The position numbers and the translations under genes are program-made. This document shows, piece by piece, positions 22,630-31,096 of a stretch of 32,347 nt of DNA (position 1 is the first letter of the stretch; each line of letters begins with the position of its first letter). Below the pieces are notes generated by a model that did not search any database, was not told where the DNA came from, and saw only the letters and a program-made list of their open reading frames with translations. The DNA is from JBBAGE01 sp041655055 (lineage in GTDB: Bacteria > Pseudomonadota > Alphaproteobacteria > Rhodobacterales > Rhodobacteraceae), in NCBI GenBank assembly GCA_041655055.1, contig JBBAGE010000008.1, positions 1 to 32,347 of the forward strand, read 5' to 3'.

Positions 22630-24894
22630 ATGGAGAAGACACGCATTACCGCGGAAGAGGCGCTCGCATTTCATCTGGAGCCGCGGCCAGGAAAATTCGA
22701 CATCACCCCTTCGGTTCCGATGAACACCCAAGGTGATCTGTCGCTGGCCTATAGCCCCGGCGTTGCAGTTCCGTGCGAGGCCATCGCCGCAAACCCGTCA
22801 ACCGCCTATGATTACACCAACAAAGGCAACCTTGTCGCCGTGATCAGCAATGGCACCGCAGTGCTGGGGCTGGGCAATCTGGGCGCGCTGGCATCGAAAC
22901 CGGTGATGGAGGGCAAGGCGGTTTTGTTCAAACGCTTTGCCGATGTGAACTCGATCGATATCGAACTTGATACCGAAGACCCCGAGGCGATTATCGCCGC
23001 CGTCAAGCTGATGGGGCCGACATTCGGGGGGATCAACCTCGAAGATATCAAGGCGCCGGAATGTTTCATCATCGAGCAGCGGCTCAAAGAAGAAATGGAT
23101 ATCCCGGTTTTCCACGATGACCAGCACGGCACCGCGGTGATTTGCGCCGCCGGGTTGATCAACGCGCTGCATATCGCGGGCAAAAAGCTGGCCGATTGCA
23201 AGATCGTGCTGAATGGCGCCGGTGCCGCCGGGATCGCCTGTCTGGAGCTGATCAAGGCGATGGGGGCGAAACATGACAATTGCATCATGTGCGACACCAA
23301 AGGCGTGATCTATCAGGGCCGCACCGAGGGCATGAACCAGTGGAAATCCGCCCATGCCGCCAATACCGATGCCCGCACGCTGGCCGATGCGATGATGGGC
23401 GCGGATGTGTTTTTGGGCGTATCGGCCAAAGGTGCGGTGACCCCGGACATGATGGCGAATATGGCCGATAACCCGATCATTTTCGCCATGGCCAACCCCG
23501 ATCCCGAAATCACCCCCGAAGAGGCCCGCGCCGTGCGCCCCGATGCGATCATCGCCACCGGGCGCAGCGATTACCCCAACCAGGTGAACAACGTTCTGGG
23601 CTTTCCCTATCTGTTCCGGGGCGCGCTGGATATTCATGCCCGCGCCATCAATGATGAGATGAAAATCGCCTGCGCCGAGGCGCTGGCCCGTCTGGCCCGC
23701 CAAGAGGTGCCCGACGAAGTGGCGCTGGCTTATGGCAAGAAACTGGCCTTTGGGCGGGAATATATCATCCCCACGCCCTTTGATCCGCGTCTGATCTATA
23801 CCATTCCCCCCGCCGTGGCGCGGGCGGGGATGAATACGGGGGCCGCGCGCCGCCCGATCATTGATATGGAGGGTTATACCAACAGCCTCAAGGCGCGGAT
23901 GGATCCGACCGCGCAGATCCTGCAAGGGCTCTATGCCCGGGCCAAGAACGAACAGTCGCGCATCATCTTTGCCGAAGGCGATGATCCGCGCGTGTTGCGC
24001 GCGGCGGTGGCCTATCAACGTTCGGGGCTGGGCGACGCGATCGTGGTGGGCCGCCCCGCCGATGTCGCGGAAAAGCTGGTGGCCGAAGGGCTTGCCGATG
24101 CGGTTTCCGAAATCGAGGTCGTGAACGCGGCAACCACGCCGCATCTGCAGGAATATAAACAGTTCCTTTATAATCGTCTGCAACGTTCGGGCCATGACCG
24201 TCAGGATATCCACCGGCTTGCGGCGCGTGACCGGCATGTGTTCGCGGCGCTGATGCTCGCGCATGGGCATGGCGATGGCATGGTGACCGGGGCCACGCGC
24301 AAATCCGCGCATGTGCTGGAATTGATCAACAATGTCTTTGACGCCAGCGCCAGCGACGGGGCCGTGGGTGTGACGGCGGTGCTGAACCGGGGCAAGATCG
24401 TTCTGGTATCGGATACGCTGGTGCATGAATGGCCCGACGAACATGATCTGGCCGATATTGCCGAACGTGCCGCCACGGTCGCGCGTGAAATGGGGATCGA
24501 GCCGCGCGTGGCCTTTGTGTCGTTTTCGACCTTTGGCTATCCGCGTTCCGAACGGTCTGAAAAAATGCACATCGCGCCCAAATTGCTCGATAGTCGCGGG
24601 GTCGATTTCGAATATGAGGGCGAAATGACCGTGGATGTCGCGCTCAACCCCACGGAAATGGCGAAATATCCGTTCTGTCGTCTGTCTGGCCCGGCCAATA
24701 TTCTGGTGGTGCCGGCGCGGCATTCGGCCTCGATCTCGGTCAAGCTGATGCAGGAAATGGCCGGCGCCACGGTGATCGGCCCGATCCTGACCGGGGTGAA
24801 AAAACCGGTCCAGATCTGTTCGACCGTTTCAACCGTGAACGATATCTTGAACATGGCGGTGATGGCCGCCTGCAAAGTGGGCCATATCGCCTGA
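22630..24894 (+). CDS. maeB: NADP-dependent malic enzyme MaeB with phosphotransacetylase-like domain
   Basis: MaeB decarboxylates malate to pyruvate with reduction of NADP+, supplying NADPH and pyruvate. The 754-residue product (E. coli 759) has two parts. Residues 1 to about 425 are the malic enzyme, with LAYSPGVAVPCEAI, NGTAVLGLGNLG, FHDDQHGTAVI, the dinucleotide motif NGAGAAGIACLEL and MANPDPEI. From about residue 430 there is a phosphotransacetylase-like domain beginning RIIFAEGDDPRVLRAAV; in other MaeB proteins it is catalytically inactive and mediates regulation by acetyl-CoA. A TTG 16 codons upstream is possible, but ATG at 22630 with AGGAGG at 22613-22618 (11 bp spacing) gives the usual N-terminus. 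Confidence 0.95.
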   Translation: MEKTRITAEEALAFHLEPRPGKFDITPSVPMNTQGDLSLAYSPGVAVPCEAIAANPSTAYDYTNKGNLVAVISNGTAVLGLGNLGALASKPVMEGKAVLFKRFADVNSIDIELDTEDPEAIIAAVKLMGPTFGGINLEDIKAPECFIIEQRLKEEMDIPVFHDDQHGTAVICAAGLINALHIAGKKLADCKIVLNGAGAAGIACLELIKAMGAKHDNCIMCDTKGVIYQGRTEGMNQWKSAHAANTDARTLADAMMGADVFLGVSAKGAVTPDMMANMADNPIIFAMANPDPEITPEEARAVRPDAIIATGRSDYPNQVNNVLGFPYLFRGALDIHARAINDEMKIACAEALARLARQEVPDEVALAYGKKLAFGREYIIPTPFDPRLIYTIPPAVARAGMNTGAARRPIIDMEGYTNSLKARMDPTAQILQGLYARAKNEQSRIIFAEGDDPRVLRAAVAYQRSGLGDAIVVGRPADVAEKLVAEGLADAVSEIEVVNAATTPHLQEYKQFLYNRLQRSGHDRQDIHRLAARDRHVFAALMLAHGHGDGMVTGATRKSAHVLELINNVFDASASDGAVGVTAVLNRGKIVLVSDTLVHEWPDEHDLADIAERAATVAREMGIEPRVAFVSFSTFGYPRSERSEKMHIAPKLLDSRGVDFEYEGEMTVDVALNPTEMAKYPFCRLSGPANILVVPARHSASISVKLMQEMAGATVIGPILTGVKKPVQICSTVSTVNDILNMAVMAACKVGHIA

Positions 24895-24901
24895 TATCAA
24901 T

Positions 24902-24931
24902 GCCGCAGGCCGGTTCAGGCCGGCTTGCGGC
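24902..24931. terminator. GC-rich hairpin between maeB and lacI-family gene
   Basis: GCCGCAGGCCGG, a 6-nt loop and CCGGCTTGCGGC form a 12-bp stem with one G-U pair. It starts 8 bp after the maeB stop, and the stop codon of the convergent regulator lies at the loop. There is no T-run on either side, so it is not a full intrinsic terminator. It may block transcripts with Rho or protect the maeB mRNA end. Confidence 0.45.
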
Positions 24932-25952
24932 GCAATGTATCGCCAAAATCGATCTGGGGCGTCAGCACGATACGTTCCGGCGGGCTGCGATCATCTTGCA
25001 CCCGCCGCGCGATGATCTGCGCGGCGGTAAAGCCGATGTCAAAGCGGCAGGCATCCATCGTCGCCAGTTTGCGCGGCAACCCATCCAGCAATTCGACCCC
25101 GTTAAATCCCGCAAGCCCGATCTGGCCGGGCACGTCATAGCCTGCCTCAAGACAATAAAGCAGCCCCCCTGCCCCGATCATGTCGTTGGAATAATATAGG
25201 AAATCCAGATCCGGCGTGCGTTTCAGCATCGCCTCGGTCATTTCGCGACCCTTGCGCAGCGCCGAGCCGCCGGAATAGAATTCCTGATCCGCGACCTCTA
25301 GCCCCGCTTTGGCCAGCGCCTCGGTAAACCCTTCGAACCGTTTGCGCGCACGGTGATCGAGCGGCATTTTCGTGCCCAAAAACCCGATCCGCCTGTATCC
25401 TGCCGCAACAATGGCCTGGGCCATTTCCCGCCCGGCGCGGCGATGGGATATGCCCACAACGCTGTCGATCTGTTCGCCGTCCGTATCCATGATTTCGACC
25501 ACGGGAATTCCGGCCGCGCGCAGCATCGCCTTGGCCGCATCGGAATGTTCCAGCCCCGCGATAATCACCCCCGAAGGCCGCCAGGACAGCATTTCATAAA
25601 GCACCGCATCTTCGCGTTCGGGTTTGTAATGGGTCACCCCCACGACCGGCTGCAGGGCCGTTTCCTCAAGCGCTTGGGAAATGCCGGTCATCACCTCGGG
25701 GAATACCATGTTTGAAAGCGACGGAATGATCACCCCCACCAGGTTGACCCGCTGCGACGCCAGCGCGCCTGCGATCTTGTTGGGCACATAGCCAAGCCGC
25801 TTGGCGGCCGAAAGCACCTTGCTGCGGGTGGCTTCCGATACTTCGCCCCGGTTGCGCAGCACCCGGCTTGCGGTCATTTCGCTGACCCCGGCGGCCTCGG
25901 ACACATCGCGCAGGGTCAGCGGCCGGCGCGGTGGAATGGGGTTTGATTTCAT
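24915..25952 (-). CDS. LacI-family regulator, GntR (gluconate)-like
   Basis: The 345-residue protein has a LacI-type helix-turn-helix (LTLRDVSEAAGVSEMTASRVLRN, about 12-34), a hinge with YVPNKIAGALASQR, and a periplasmic-binding-protein-like effector domain. The stretch LVGVIIPSLSNMVFPEV...HYKPEREDAVLYEMLSWRPSGVI and AGIPVVEIMD resemble E. coli GntR, the gluconate repressor, more than LacI or PurR; the ligand is therefore possibly gluconate or a related sugar acid. No sugar-acid genes are adjacent, so the target lies elsewhere. The start at 25952 is chosen over a TTG 11 codons upstream. A GGTTTTGG-G-CCAAAACC palindrome is 74 bp upstream. Confidence 0.85.
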   Translation of the reverse strand: MKSNPIPPRRPLTLRDVSEAAGVSEMTASRVLRNRGEVSEATRSKVLSAAKRLGYVPNKIAGALASQRVNLVGVIIPSLSNMVFPEVMTGISQALEETALQPVVGVTHYKPEREDAVLYEMLSWRPSGVIIAGLEHSDAAKAMLRAAGIPVVEIMDTDGEQIDSVVGISHRRAGREMAQAIVAAGYRRIGFLGTKMPLDHRARKRFEGFTEALAKAGLEVADQEFYSGGSALRKGREMTEAMLKRTPDLDFLYYSNDMIGAGGLLYCLEAGYDVPGQIGLAGFNGVELLDGLPRKLATMDACRFDIGFTAAQIIARRVQDDRSPPERIVLTPQIDFGDTLRRKPA

Positions 25953-26026
25953 CGCATTCAGGCCCCTGTGCGGTGCGTTACGCAAGTGTTAGCGCCAAAA
26001 CCGCCCGCGGCCAAGCCCGCCATCCC

Positions 26027-26043
26027 GGTTTTGGGCCAAAACC
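26027..26043. promoter_or_regulatory. Perfect 17-bp palindrome between lacI-family gene and tRNA-Arg
   Basis: GGTTTTGG-G-CCAAAACC is a perfect inverted repeat (8+1+8). A third copy of the half-site, CCAAAACCG, lies at 25995-26003. The group occupies the 130-bp spacer upstream of both the regulator gene and the tRNA. It could be an operator or a hairpin; the usual LacI-family central CG is missing. Confidence 0.4.
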
Positions 26044-26082
26044 CCTTGCCAGCCCCGCGCAACTGACCGAAAAAGACCCCGT

Positions 26083-26159
26083 GGCCCCGTAGCTCAGCAG
26101 GATAGAGCGACCGCCTCCTAAGCGGTAGGTCAGAGGTTCGAATCCCCTCGGGGCCGCCA
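26083..26159 (+). tRNA. tRNA-Arg (anticodon CCT)
   Basis: The 77-nt gene folds as a cloverleaf: acceptor stem GGCCCCG/CGGGGCC, D arm GCTC...GAGC, anticodon stem ACCGC/GCGGT with loop CTCCTAA giving anticodon CCT (reads AGG), variable loop AGGTC, T loop TTCGAAT, and encoded CCA at 26157-26159. The T stem AGAGG/CCCCT has one A-C mismatch at its third pair (26134 with 26146), which is unusual. It is a single tRNA gene, followed after 17 bp by the 3' end of an acyltransferase gene of lower G+C content. Confidence 0.95.
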
Positions 26160-26176
26160 AACACAGGACAGACGGT

Positions 26177-28001
26177 TCACTGCGCCGCCGATACTGATTT
26201 TTCGGCGCGCATGAAATGGTCCAAAATGACATTCATCACGCCTTCTAGCTGTCTTGCGCCAGTCAGCGTCAGATGGCTTGCATCGAAATAAAACGGATGC
26301 CCCTCTTTATCTTTGATCATGCAACCATCCGGACAAAGGGCTGACCAAGGATCGTGTGTGACAACGCTCGCGGCATGAAGGTGGCCGGTTAACGCGGACA
26401 CTACATCACCATTATGGGGTTGGATGTCCGTGGGTGAATCCGGTCGGGCGCGCCACAACAGGTCGGGCACCGTTTCCGCGTATGTCGGAACAGGCAGAAA
26501 CCAGACGAGATCAAGCGCGGCCTCGGCGGCAGCAGTGTGGAACCCGGTTTCAAAGACGCGGCCAGCGTTGCCGCTGGCAAAATGCATGATAACCCCAACC
26601 GCGCCTTTATCGCGTGCTTCAGCAATCAATTGGTCGGTTGATGGTGATCCGATGATCGGTGCGTTTGAAACGGTAAAAAGCAACCGATATCCTCGTTGAT
26701 GAGCGACTCGTGCAAAGGAACTTTTGATGGCGTCTGCGTGACTGTCCCCGACTAATAGCAGGGCTGGCGCATCAGCCGGCAAGTTTCTGGTTAATTCACA
26801 CAGCGCTGCGCCGGGCGACATAATCCGAACCAGTTTGCCGCATCTATAGGGCGCACGATCTGAGAAGGCTCCAAGAATATTCAAATCCGCAGTGTCGAAC
26901 TGGGAACGTGATAGCGGGCTGGAAACAAGTGAAACGCAGGCCGTTGCGATCAAAAGTCCTGCACCGACACCCATATGCCCAGACCAACTGCGGTGACGTT
27001 CGACCAGCATATAAAGCAGGGCCGAAGCCACCGTGATCAGGACTGCTAGCGCAACCCCTTGTTGCAGGTTTGAAAAAGATAAAATCGATCCTGAAAATGG
27101 CACATAAAGCACTAAGACAATTACTGGGAAATGCGCCAAATAAATCGAATAGGACCAATCTCCGACCCGCGCCAAAGTCCGCCCCATAGTCGAGCGCACC
27201 AAGGCCAGCGGCAAGCCGAATGTGAGCACTACCGCCGTTGCTATTGTGACAATCAGTGCAGCCAAACCGGGATGGCCGGAAATGATATCGGTGGCTTGTC
27301 CATCAATCCGATAGAAAGCAACGATAAGCAATATGAGCCCTAATGCGGCGGCCCCGATGGCAGGGCGTTGTTGCCTGACTTGACCATTATGCGTCAGATA
27401 CCAAGCAGCGCCCGCACCCGTTAAAAATTGCCACAACCGCAGCGGCATCATGAAAAACGCCGTCTTTGGGCTGATTGTGACCATAAGCAGCGCACCCATC
27501 AATGATAGCATGCCAACCGCCAATAATAAGCTTGATCGCTTACGAAGGAGCCAAACAATCGCGGGGACGATCAGGTAGAACTGAAACTCTACGCCAAGCG
27601 ACCAAAGATGTAATAACGGGTTAAATTCAGACTTGCTGAAATACGAATTTTGTAACCAGAATCCGATATTAGATGCAAGCGCCGATGCGAAAAGCCCTTG
27701 CGTTACCACCTGATCGTGTTCGGACGGCAAAGTAAGAAAGGACGAAGCGATAACAGTGATAATCACAGTTACGAAATACGCAGGCAGCAAGCGGGCGGCC
27801 CGGCGGCGGTAGAAATCTAGCACCGCTCCTTGCCGGTATAGAACGGCCATCAAAAAAACCGCTGATTACAAAAAATGCATCGACACCCAGAAAGCCAGCA
27901 TGCAAACCGCCGATACCCAAGTGAAACAGAACGACCATTATGACGGCGACGCCGCGCATGATCTGAATATCGGCGCGATGCTGAATGGTATTATCTCGCA
28001 T
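26177..28001 (-). pseudogene. Membrane O-acyltransferase (acyltransferase-3 + SGNH), frameshifted at T7 run
   Basis: The protein would be an OafA-like inner-membrane acyltransferase that acetylates surface polysaccharide. The N-terminus (from ATG 28001) reads HRADIQIMRGVAVIMVVLFH and GVDAFFVISGFF, the family's first membrane segments. The remaining 558 codons, with DFYRRRAARLLPAYF, HLWSLGVEFQFYL, SYSIYLAHFPV and a C-terminal SGNH domain (GDSHADA; DASHL), are in another frame. The frames meet at seven T (plus-strand A7, 27852-27858); six T would give ISGFLMAVLY and restore the gene. It could be a mutation, a phase-variable tract or a sequencing error. Base composition differs from neighbours: 27601-27660 has 20 G+C of 60. 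An alternative start at 28064 directly follows the glycosyltransferase stop. Confidence 0.8.
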
Positions 28002-28064
28002 AGTTTGATTTGTTCTTTCCGATATAAGAGATGTTCGTCCTTGTCCACCCAAAGCCCACGCCAT

Positions 28065-28997
28065 TCACACCCAGCCCATTGCCGTTGCCAGCCACAGCGC
28101 CGCTGTGCCGGTGGCCGTTTGGCGTTGGGGCGCAAGCCGGCGCAGGGCGCGCAGGCGGGTGGGCAGGTTGGGATCGGCGAGGTTGGTGAATTCGGCCAGT
28201 GCCGCGCGCGCTTGCGGGGTGAAACGGTGGGCGGATGCGGCCAGTGCGGCGCGGTTTGTGGCGTTCCACTGGGCGTAGCGGCCGCGCAGCACCTGCCCCA
28301 GCCGGTGGCCTTTCGCCATGATGCCGCGATTGGCGCCCACGGCGTTGCGGCCGTGCTGGCGGTAATAAAGCACCGGTTCAGGATCGCAGATCACGGCGCC
28401 CCCGACGCCGGTGATGACCTGATAAAGCCACCAGTCATGGGCGATGATCGTCCCCGCCTCGGGCGCGCAATCGCGGGCAAGGCGGGCGGCGGCGGCGTTC
28501 AGCATGATCGTATTGCCCGGCGCGATATTTTGCACCAGCGCATTGCGAAAATCGGGCCTGCGCGGATGCGCGGGCGACAGGCCGCGCGGGCGCAGGTGCT
28601 GATCGGTGATAATCGTCGCGGCACAATAAAGCGCGGGGCCATCCACCCCCCGCAGGGCCGCAACACCGCGCGCCAGTTTATCGGTGAACCACAGATCATC
28701 CTGATCGGCTAGCGCCACAATCCCCGGATCAGGCCCCAGCCCGGCCAAAAGCGCCAGAAAATGCGCCGCATGCCCGCGGCGGGGCCCTTGGTGCAGCGTG
28801 ACATCGGCACCACCGGCGAATTGGCGCAAGATCGCGGGGCTTGCATCGGTCGATCCGTCATCGCTGGCGATCAGACGCCATGTGACGCCGCGCTGCGCGG
28901 CGATGCTGGCCAGTTGCGCACCCAAAAACGCGGCACCATCACAGACCGCCATCAAGACGGTCACATCGGGACGGACAAGTTTACAGGCGTTGCGCAT
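28065..28997 (-). CDS. Family 2 glycosyltransferase
   Basis: The 310-residue protein has the GT-A fold signature of family 2: VTVLMAVCDGAAFLGAQLASI at the start, SDDGSTD at 45-51, ALADQDDLW with the metal-binding DQDD at 98-101, and HDWWLY near residue 186. DQDDxW and HDWWL together are typical of rhamnosyl- or similar transferases acting on surface glycans; the sugar and acceptor cannot be told from sequence. No membrane segment is visible. Its TGA is followed immediately by a possible ATG of the acyltransferase, suggesting a two-gene surface-polysaccharide unit. Its high G+C composition is like the rest of the chromosome, unlike the acyltransferase. Confidence 0.85.
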   Translation of the reverse strand: MRNACKLVRPDVTVLMAVCDGAAFLGAQLASIAAQRGVTWRLIASDDGSTDASPAILRQFAGGADVTLHQGPRRGHAAHFLALLAGLGPDPGIVALADQDDLWFTDKLARGVAALRGVDGPALYCAATIITDQHLRPRGLSPAHPRRPDFRNALVQNIAPGNTIMLNAAAARLARDCAPEAGTIIAHDWWLYQVITGVGGAVICDPEPVLYYRQHGRNAVGANRGIMAKGHRLGQVLRGRYAQWNATNRAALAASAHRFTPQARAALAEFTNLADPNLPTRLRALRRLAPQRQTATGTAALWLATAMGWV

Positions 28998-29040
28998 GGG
29001 CCAAGCCCATCACAACAGTGCAAATTTTTGGTTAACGCCC

Positions 29041-29070
29041 GAAAAGAAAGGGCCACCCCAAGGGCGGCCC
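29041..29070 (-). terminator. Intrinsic terminator of the HU-family gene
   Basis: On the minus strand GGGCCGCCC, loop TTG, GGGTGGCCC form a 9-bp stem with one G-U pair, followed by TTTCTTTTC. It begins 20 bp after the HU stop. It is the only convincing Rho-independent terminator I found in the window. Confidence 0.85.
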
Positions 29071-29090
29071 GCATATCTGCCAGCGTGGGC

Positions 29091-29378
29091 TTATTCGTTC
29101 ACGCTGTCTTTCAATGCCTTGGCGATGGTCATTTTCACAACCTTGTCGGCAGGTTTGGAAAACTGCTCGCCGGTGGCGGGGTTGCGCACCATGCGTTCGG
29201 GGCGGGCGCGGCACATGATTTTGCCGATGCCCGGCAGGGTGACGGCGCCACCGGCGGCCACTTCGCGGGTGATGATGGCCACGATTGCATCAAGTGCAGC
29301 GCCGGCGGTTTTCTTGTCCGCGCCCATTTCTTCGGCCAGGCTGGCCACCAATTGGGTCTTGGTCATTGGTTTCGACAT
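29091..29378 (-). CDS. HU-family DNA-binding protein
   Basis: This small nucleoid protein (95 residues) has the HU/IHF fold: two N-terminal helices (MTKTQLVASLAEEMGADKK...), LPGIGKIM at 48-55, and the beta-arm with RNPATGEQ at 65-72 that inserts into the minor groove. The usual R-NP-x-TG motif with its intercalating proline is present. The ATG at 29378 is preceded by an excellent GAGGAG. Upstream is a promoter-like pair (29425-29453) and a short C5/G5 hairpin (29396-29413) in the leader; downstream is a strong intrinsic terminator, so it is probably an independent, well-expressed unit. Confidence 0.92.
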   Translation of the reverse strand: MSKPMTKTQLVASLAEEMGADKKTAGAALDAIVAIITREVAAGGAVTLPGIGKIMCRARPERMVRNPATGEQFSKPADKVVKMTIAKALKDSVNE

Positions 29379-29424
29379 ATGTATCTCCTCGCAATCCCCC
29401 ACGCTTTAGGGGGTTATCCGCTAG

Positions 29425-29453
29425 CTTAAACGGCATATTGGGCATTCACACAA
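29425..29453 (-). promoter_or_regulatory. Candidate promoter of the HU-family gene
   Basis: On the minus strand TTGTGT (29453-29448) and TTTAAG (29430-29425) are separated by 17 bp, about 50 bp upstream of the ATG. Both are moderate matches to sigma-70 elements. Confidence 0.4.
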
Positions 29454-29509
29454 CGGTTTGTAGCGCGATTGGGTCGATTTTCGCGCATATTGTGGCCATT
29501 TCGCCCGGA

Positions 29510-30994
29510 TTACAGAAAGGCGGTTTCGTCAAAACTGCGCAATTTGCGGCTGTGGATGCGTTCGATCGGCATTTCGCGCAGCTTTTCGATGGCGCGGATA
29601 CCGATCAGCAAATGCCGCGCAACCTGGGTGCGGTAAAAATCGGATGCCATGCCGGGCAGCTTCAATTCGCCATGCAGCGGTTTGTCCGACACGCAAAGCA
29701 GCGTTCCATAGGGCACGCGAAAGCGAAACCCGTTGGCGGCAATCGTGGCGCTTTCCATATCCAGCGCGATGGCGCGCGATTGCGACAGCCGCTGAACCGG
29801 GCCGGACTGGTCGCGCAATTCCCAGTTGCGATTGTCGATCGTGGCCACAGTGCCGGTGCGCATGATCCGCTTCAGCTCATACCCTTCGAGCGCGGTGACA
29901 TCTTCGACCGCATCTTCCAGCGCGATCTGAATTTCGGCCAGCGGCGGGATCGGCACCCAGACCGGCAGATCGGCATCAAGCACGTGATCTTCGCGCAGAT
30001 AGGCATGGGCCAGCACATAGTCGCCCAGCCGCTGGCTGTTGCGCAACCCGGCGCAGTGCCCCACCATCAGCCAGGCATGCGGCCGCAGCACCGCGATATG
30101 ATCGGTGGCGGTTTTCGCATTCGACGGTCCCACCCCGATATTGACCAGCGTGATGCCGCTGCCGCCATCGCGGATCAGATGATAGGTGGGCATTTGCGGC
30201 AGTTTCGCGGGCACCGGCATCGGGGCATCGGGCGTGGTGATCACGTGATTGCCCGGCCCGACAAAGGCGCTATAGCCGCTGGCAGGATCGGCCAATGCGG
30301 CGCGGGCAAAGGCCTCGAATTCCTCGATATAGAACTGATAATTGGTGAACAGGATATGGTTCTGGAAATGCACCGGATCGGTGGCGGTGTAATGTTCCAG
30401 CCGCGCCAGCGAATAATCGATCCGTTCTGCGGTGAACGGCGCAAGCGGCCCGGCCCCGTCGGGCCATGCAAAGCCATAGCCGTTCACGATTTCGTCATGG
30501 GTGGTCTGCAAATCGGGCACATCGAATGCATCGCGCAGCGGATATTTCATCGCGCCTTCTTGCGGGACGCGCAGCCCCGCCTGGCCCGATACGGCGAAAT
30601 GCACCGGCATGGGCGTATGCGACGGCCCGATCAGCACCGGCACATTATGATTGCGCAGGATCAGTTTGATCTGCTGGATCAGATAGTTGCGAAACAGCCG
30701 GGGCTGGGTGATCGTGGTCGCATAGGTTCCGGGCATCGCCATATAGCCAAAGCTCAGCCGGCTGTCGGTCTGGGCATGGCTGCTGAAAGATACGCGGATT
30801 TCGGGGTAAAACGCCCGGTAGCGCGCCTTGGGCATCGGGCCAAAGGCATGTTCGCTGAAACGCTCGGTCAGGAATGCGGTGGCTTCGTCATATAGTTCGG
30901 TCAGCCGGTCAACGGCGGCCACAGCCTCGGTAAAGGCCTGATGGCGGGCGGCGTGGGGGCTGTCGATGGGCAGATTATTCATGTTGATGTTCAT
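29510..30994 (-). CDS. amn: AMP nucleosidase
   Basis: Amn hydrolyses AMP to adenine and ribose 5-phosphate, adjusting adenylate pools. The 494-residue product (E. coli 484) has the Amn-specific N-terminal domain (YDEATAFLTERFS, FYPEIRVSF, GYMAMPGTYATTITQP). The C-terminal nucleoside phosphorylase-like domain shows NIGVGPSNAKTATDHIA, LMVGHCAGLRNSQRLGDYVLA, the active-site stretch ALDMESATIAANG, and VSDKPLHGE. AAGGGG seven bases upstream of the ATG at 30994 supports this start over one 26 codons upstream. It is divergent from the epimerase gene, with 102 bp between starts. Confidence 0.95.
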   Translation of the reverse strand: MNINMNNLPIDSPHAARHQAFTEAVAAVDRLTELYDEATAFLTERFSEHAFGPMPKARYRAFYPEIRVSFSSHAQTDSRLSFGYMAMPGTYATTITQPRLFRNYLIQQIKLILRNHNVPVLIGPSHTPMPVHFAVSGQAGLRVPQEGAMKYPLRDAFDVPDLQTTHDEIVNGYGFAWPDGAGPLAPFTAERIDYSLARLEHYTATDPVHFQNHILFTNYQFYIEEFEAFARAALADPASGYSAFVGPGNHVITTPDAPMPVPAKLPQMPTYHLIRDGGSGITLVNIGVGPSNAKTATDHIAVLRPHAWLMVGHCAGLRNSQRLGDYVLAHAYLREDHVLDADLPVWVPIPPLAEIQIALEDAVEDVTALEGYELKRIMRTGTVATIDNRNWELRDQSGPVQRLSQSRAIALDMESATIAANGFRFRVPYGTLLCVSDKPLHGELKLPGMASDFYRTQVARHLLIGIRAIEKLREMPIERIHSRKLRSFDETAFL

Positions 30995-31096
30995 TTTCTG
31001 CCCCTTGTGATCGTGGTCATATGGTTTCACAGCGCCCGCGCCTTTTGCAAGCCCCAAAGCCTTGCGCATCATCGCCCGGATGGCGGATAAGGGGGC

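Noticed and set aside
22798..24723. A 641-codon open frame on the minus strand opposite maeB
   Set aside because: It mirrors maeB codons in a GC-rich gene. The product is full of His, Arg and Gly without a recognisable domain, and maeB itself is certain. Similar long antisense frames opposite mnmG, mutS and amn were dismissed for the same reason.
31022..31028. parS half-site GTTTCAC upstream of amn
   Set aside because: Only one arm matches; the second arm is absent.
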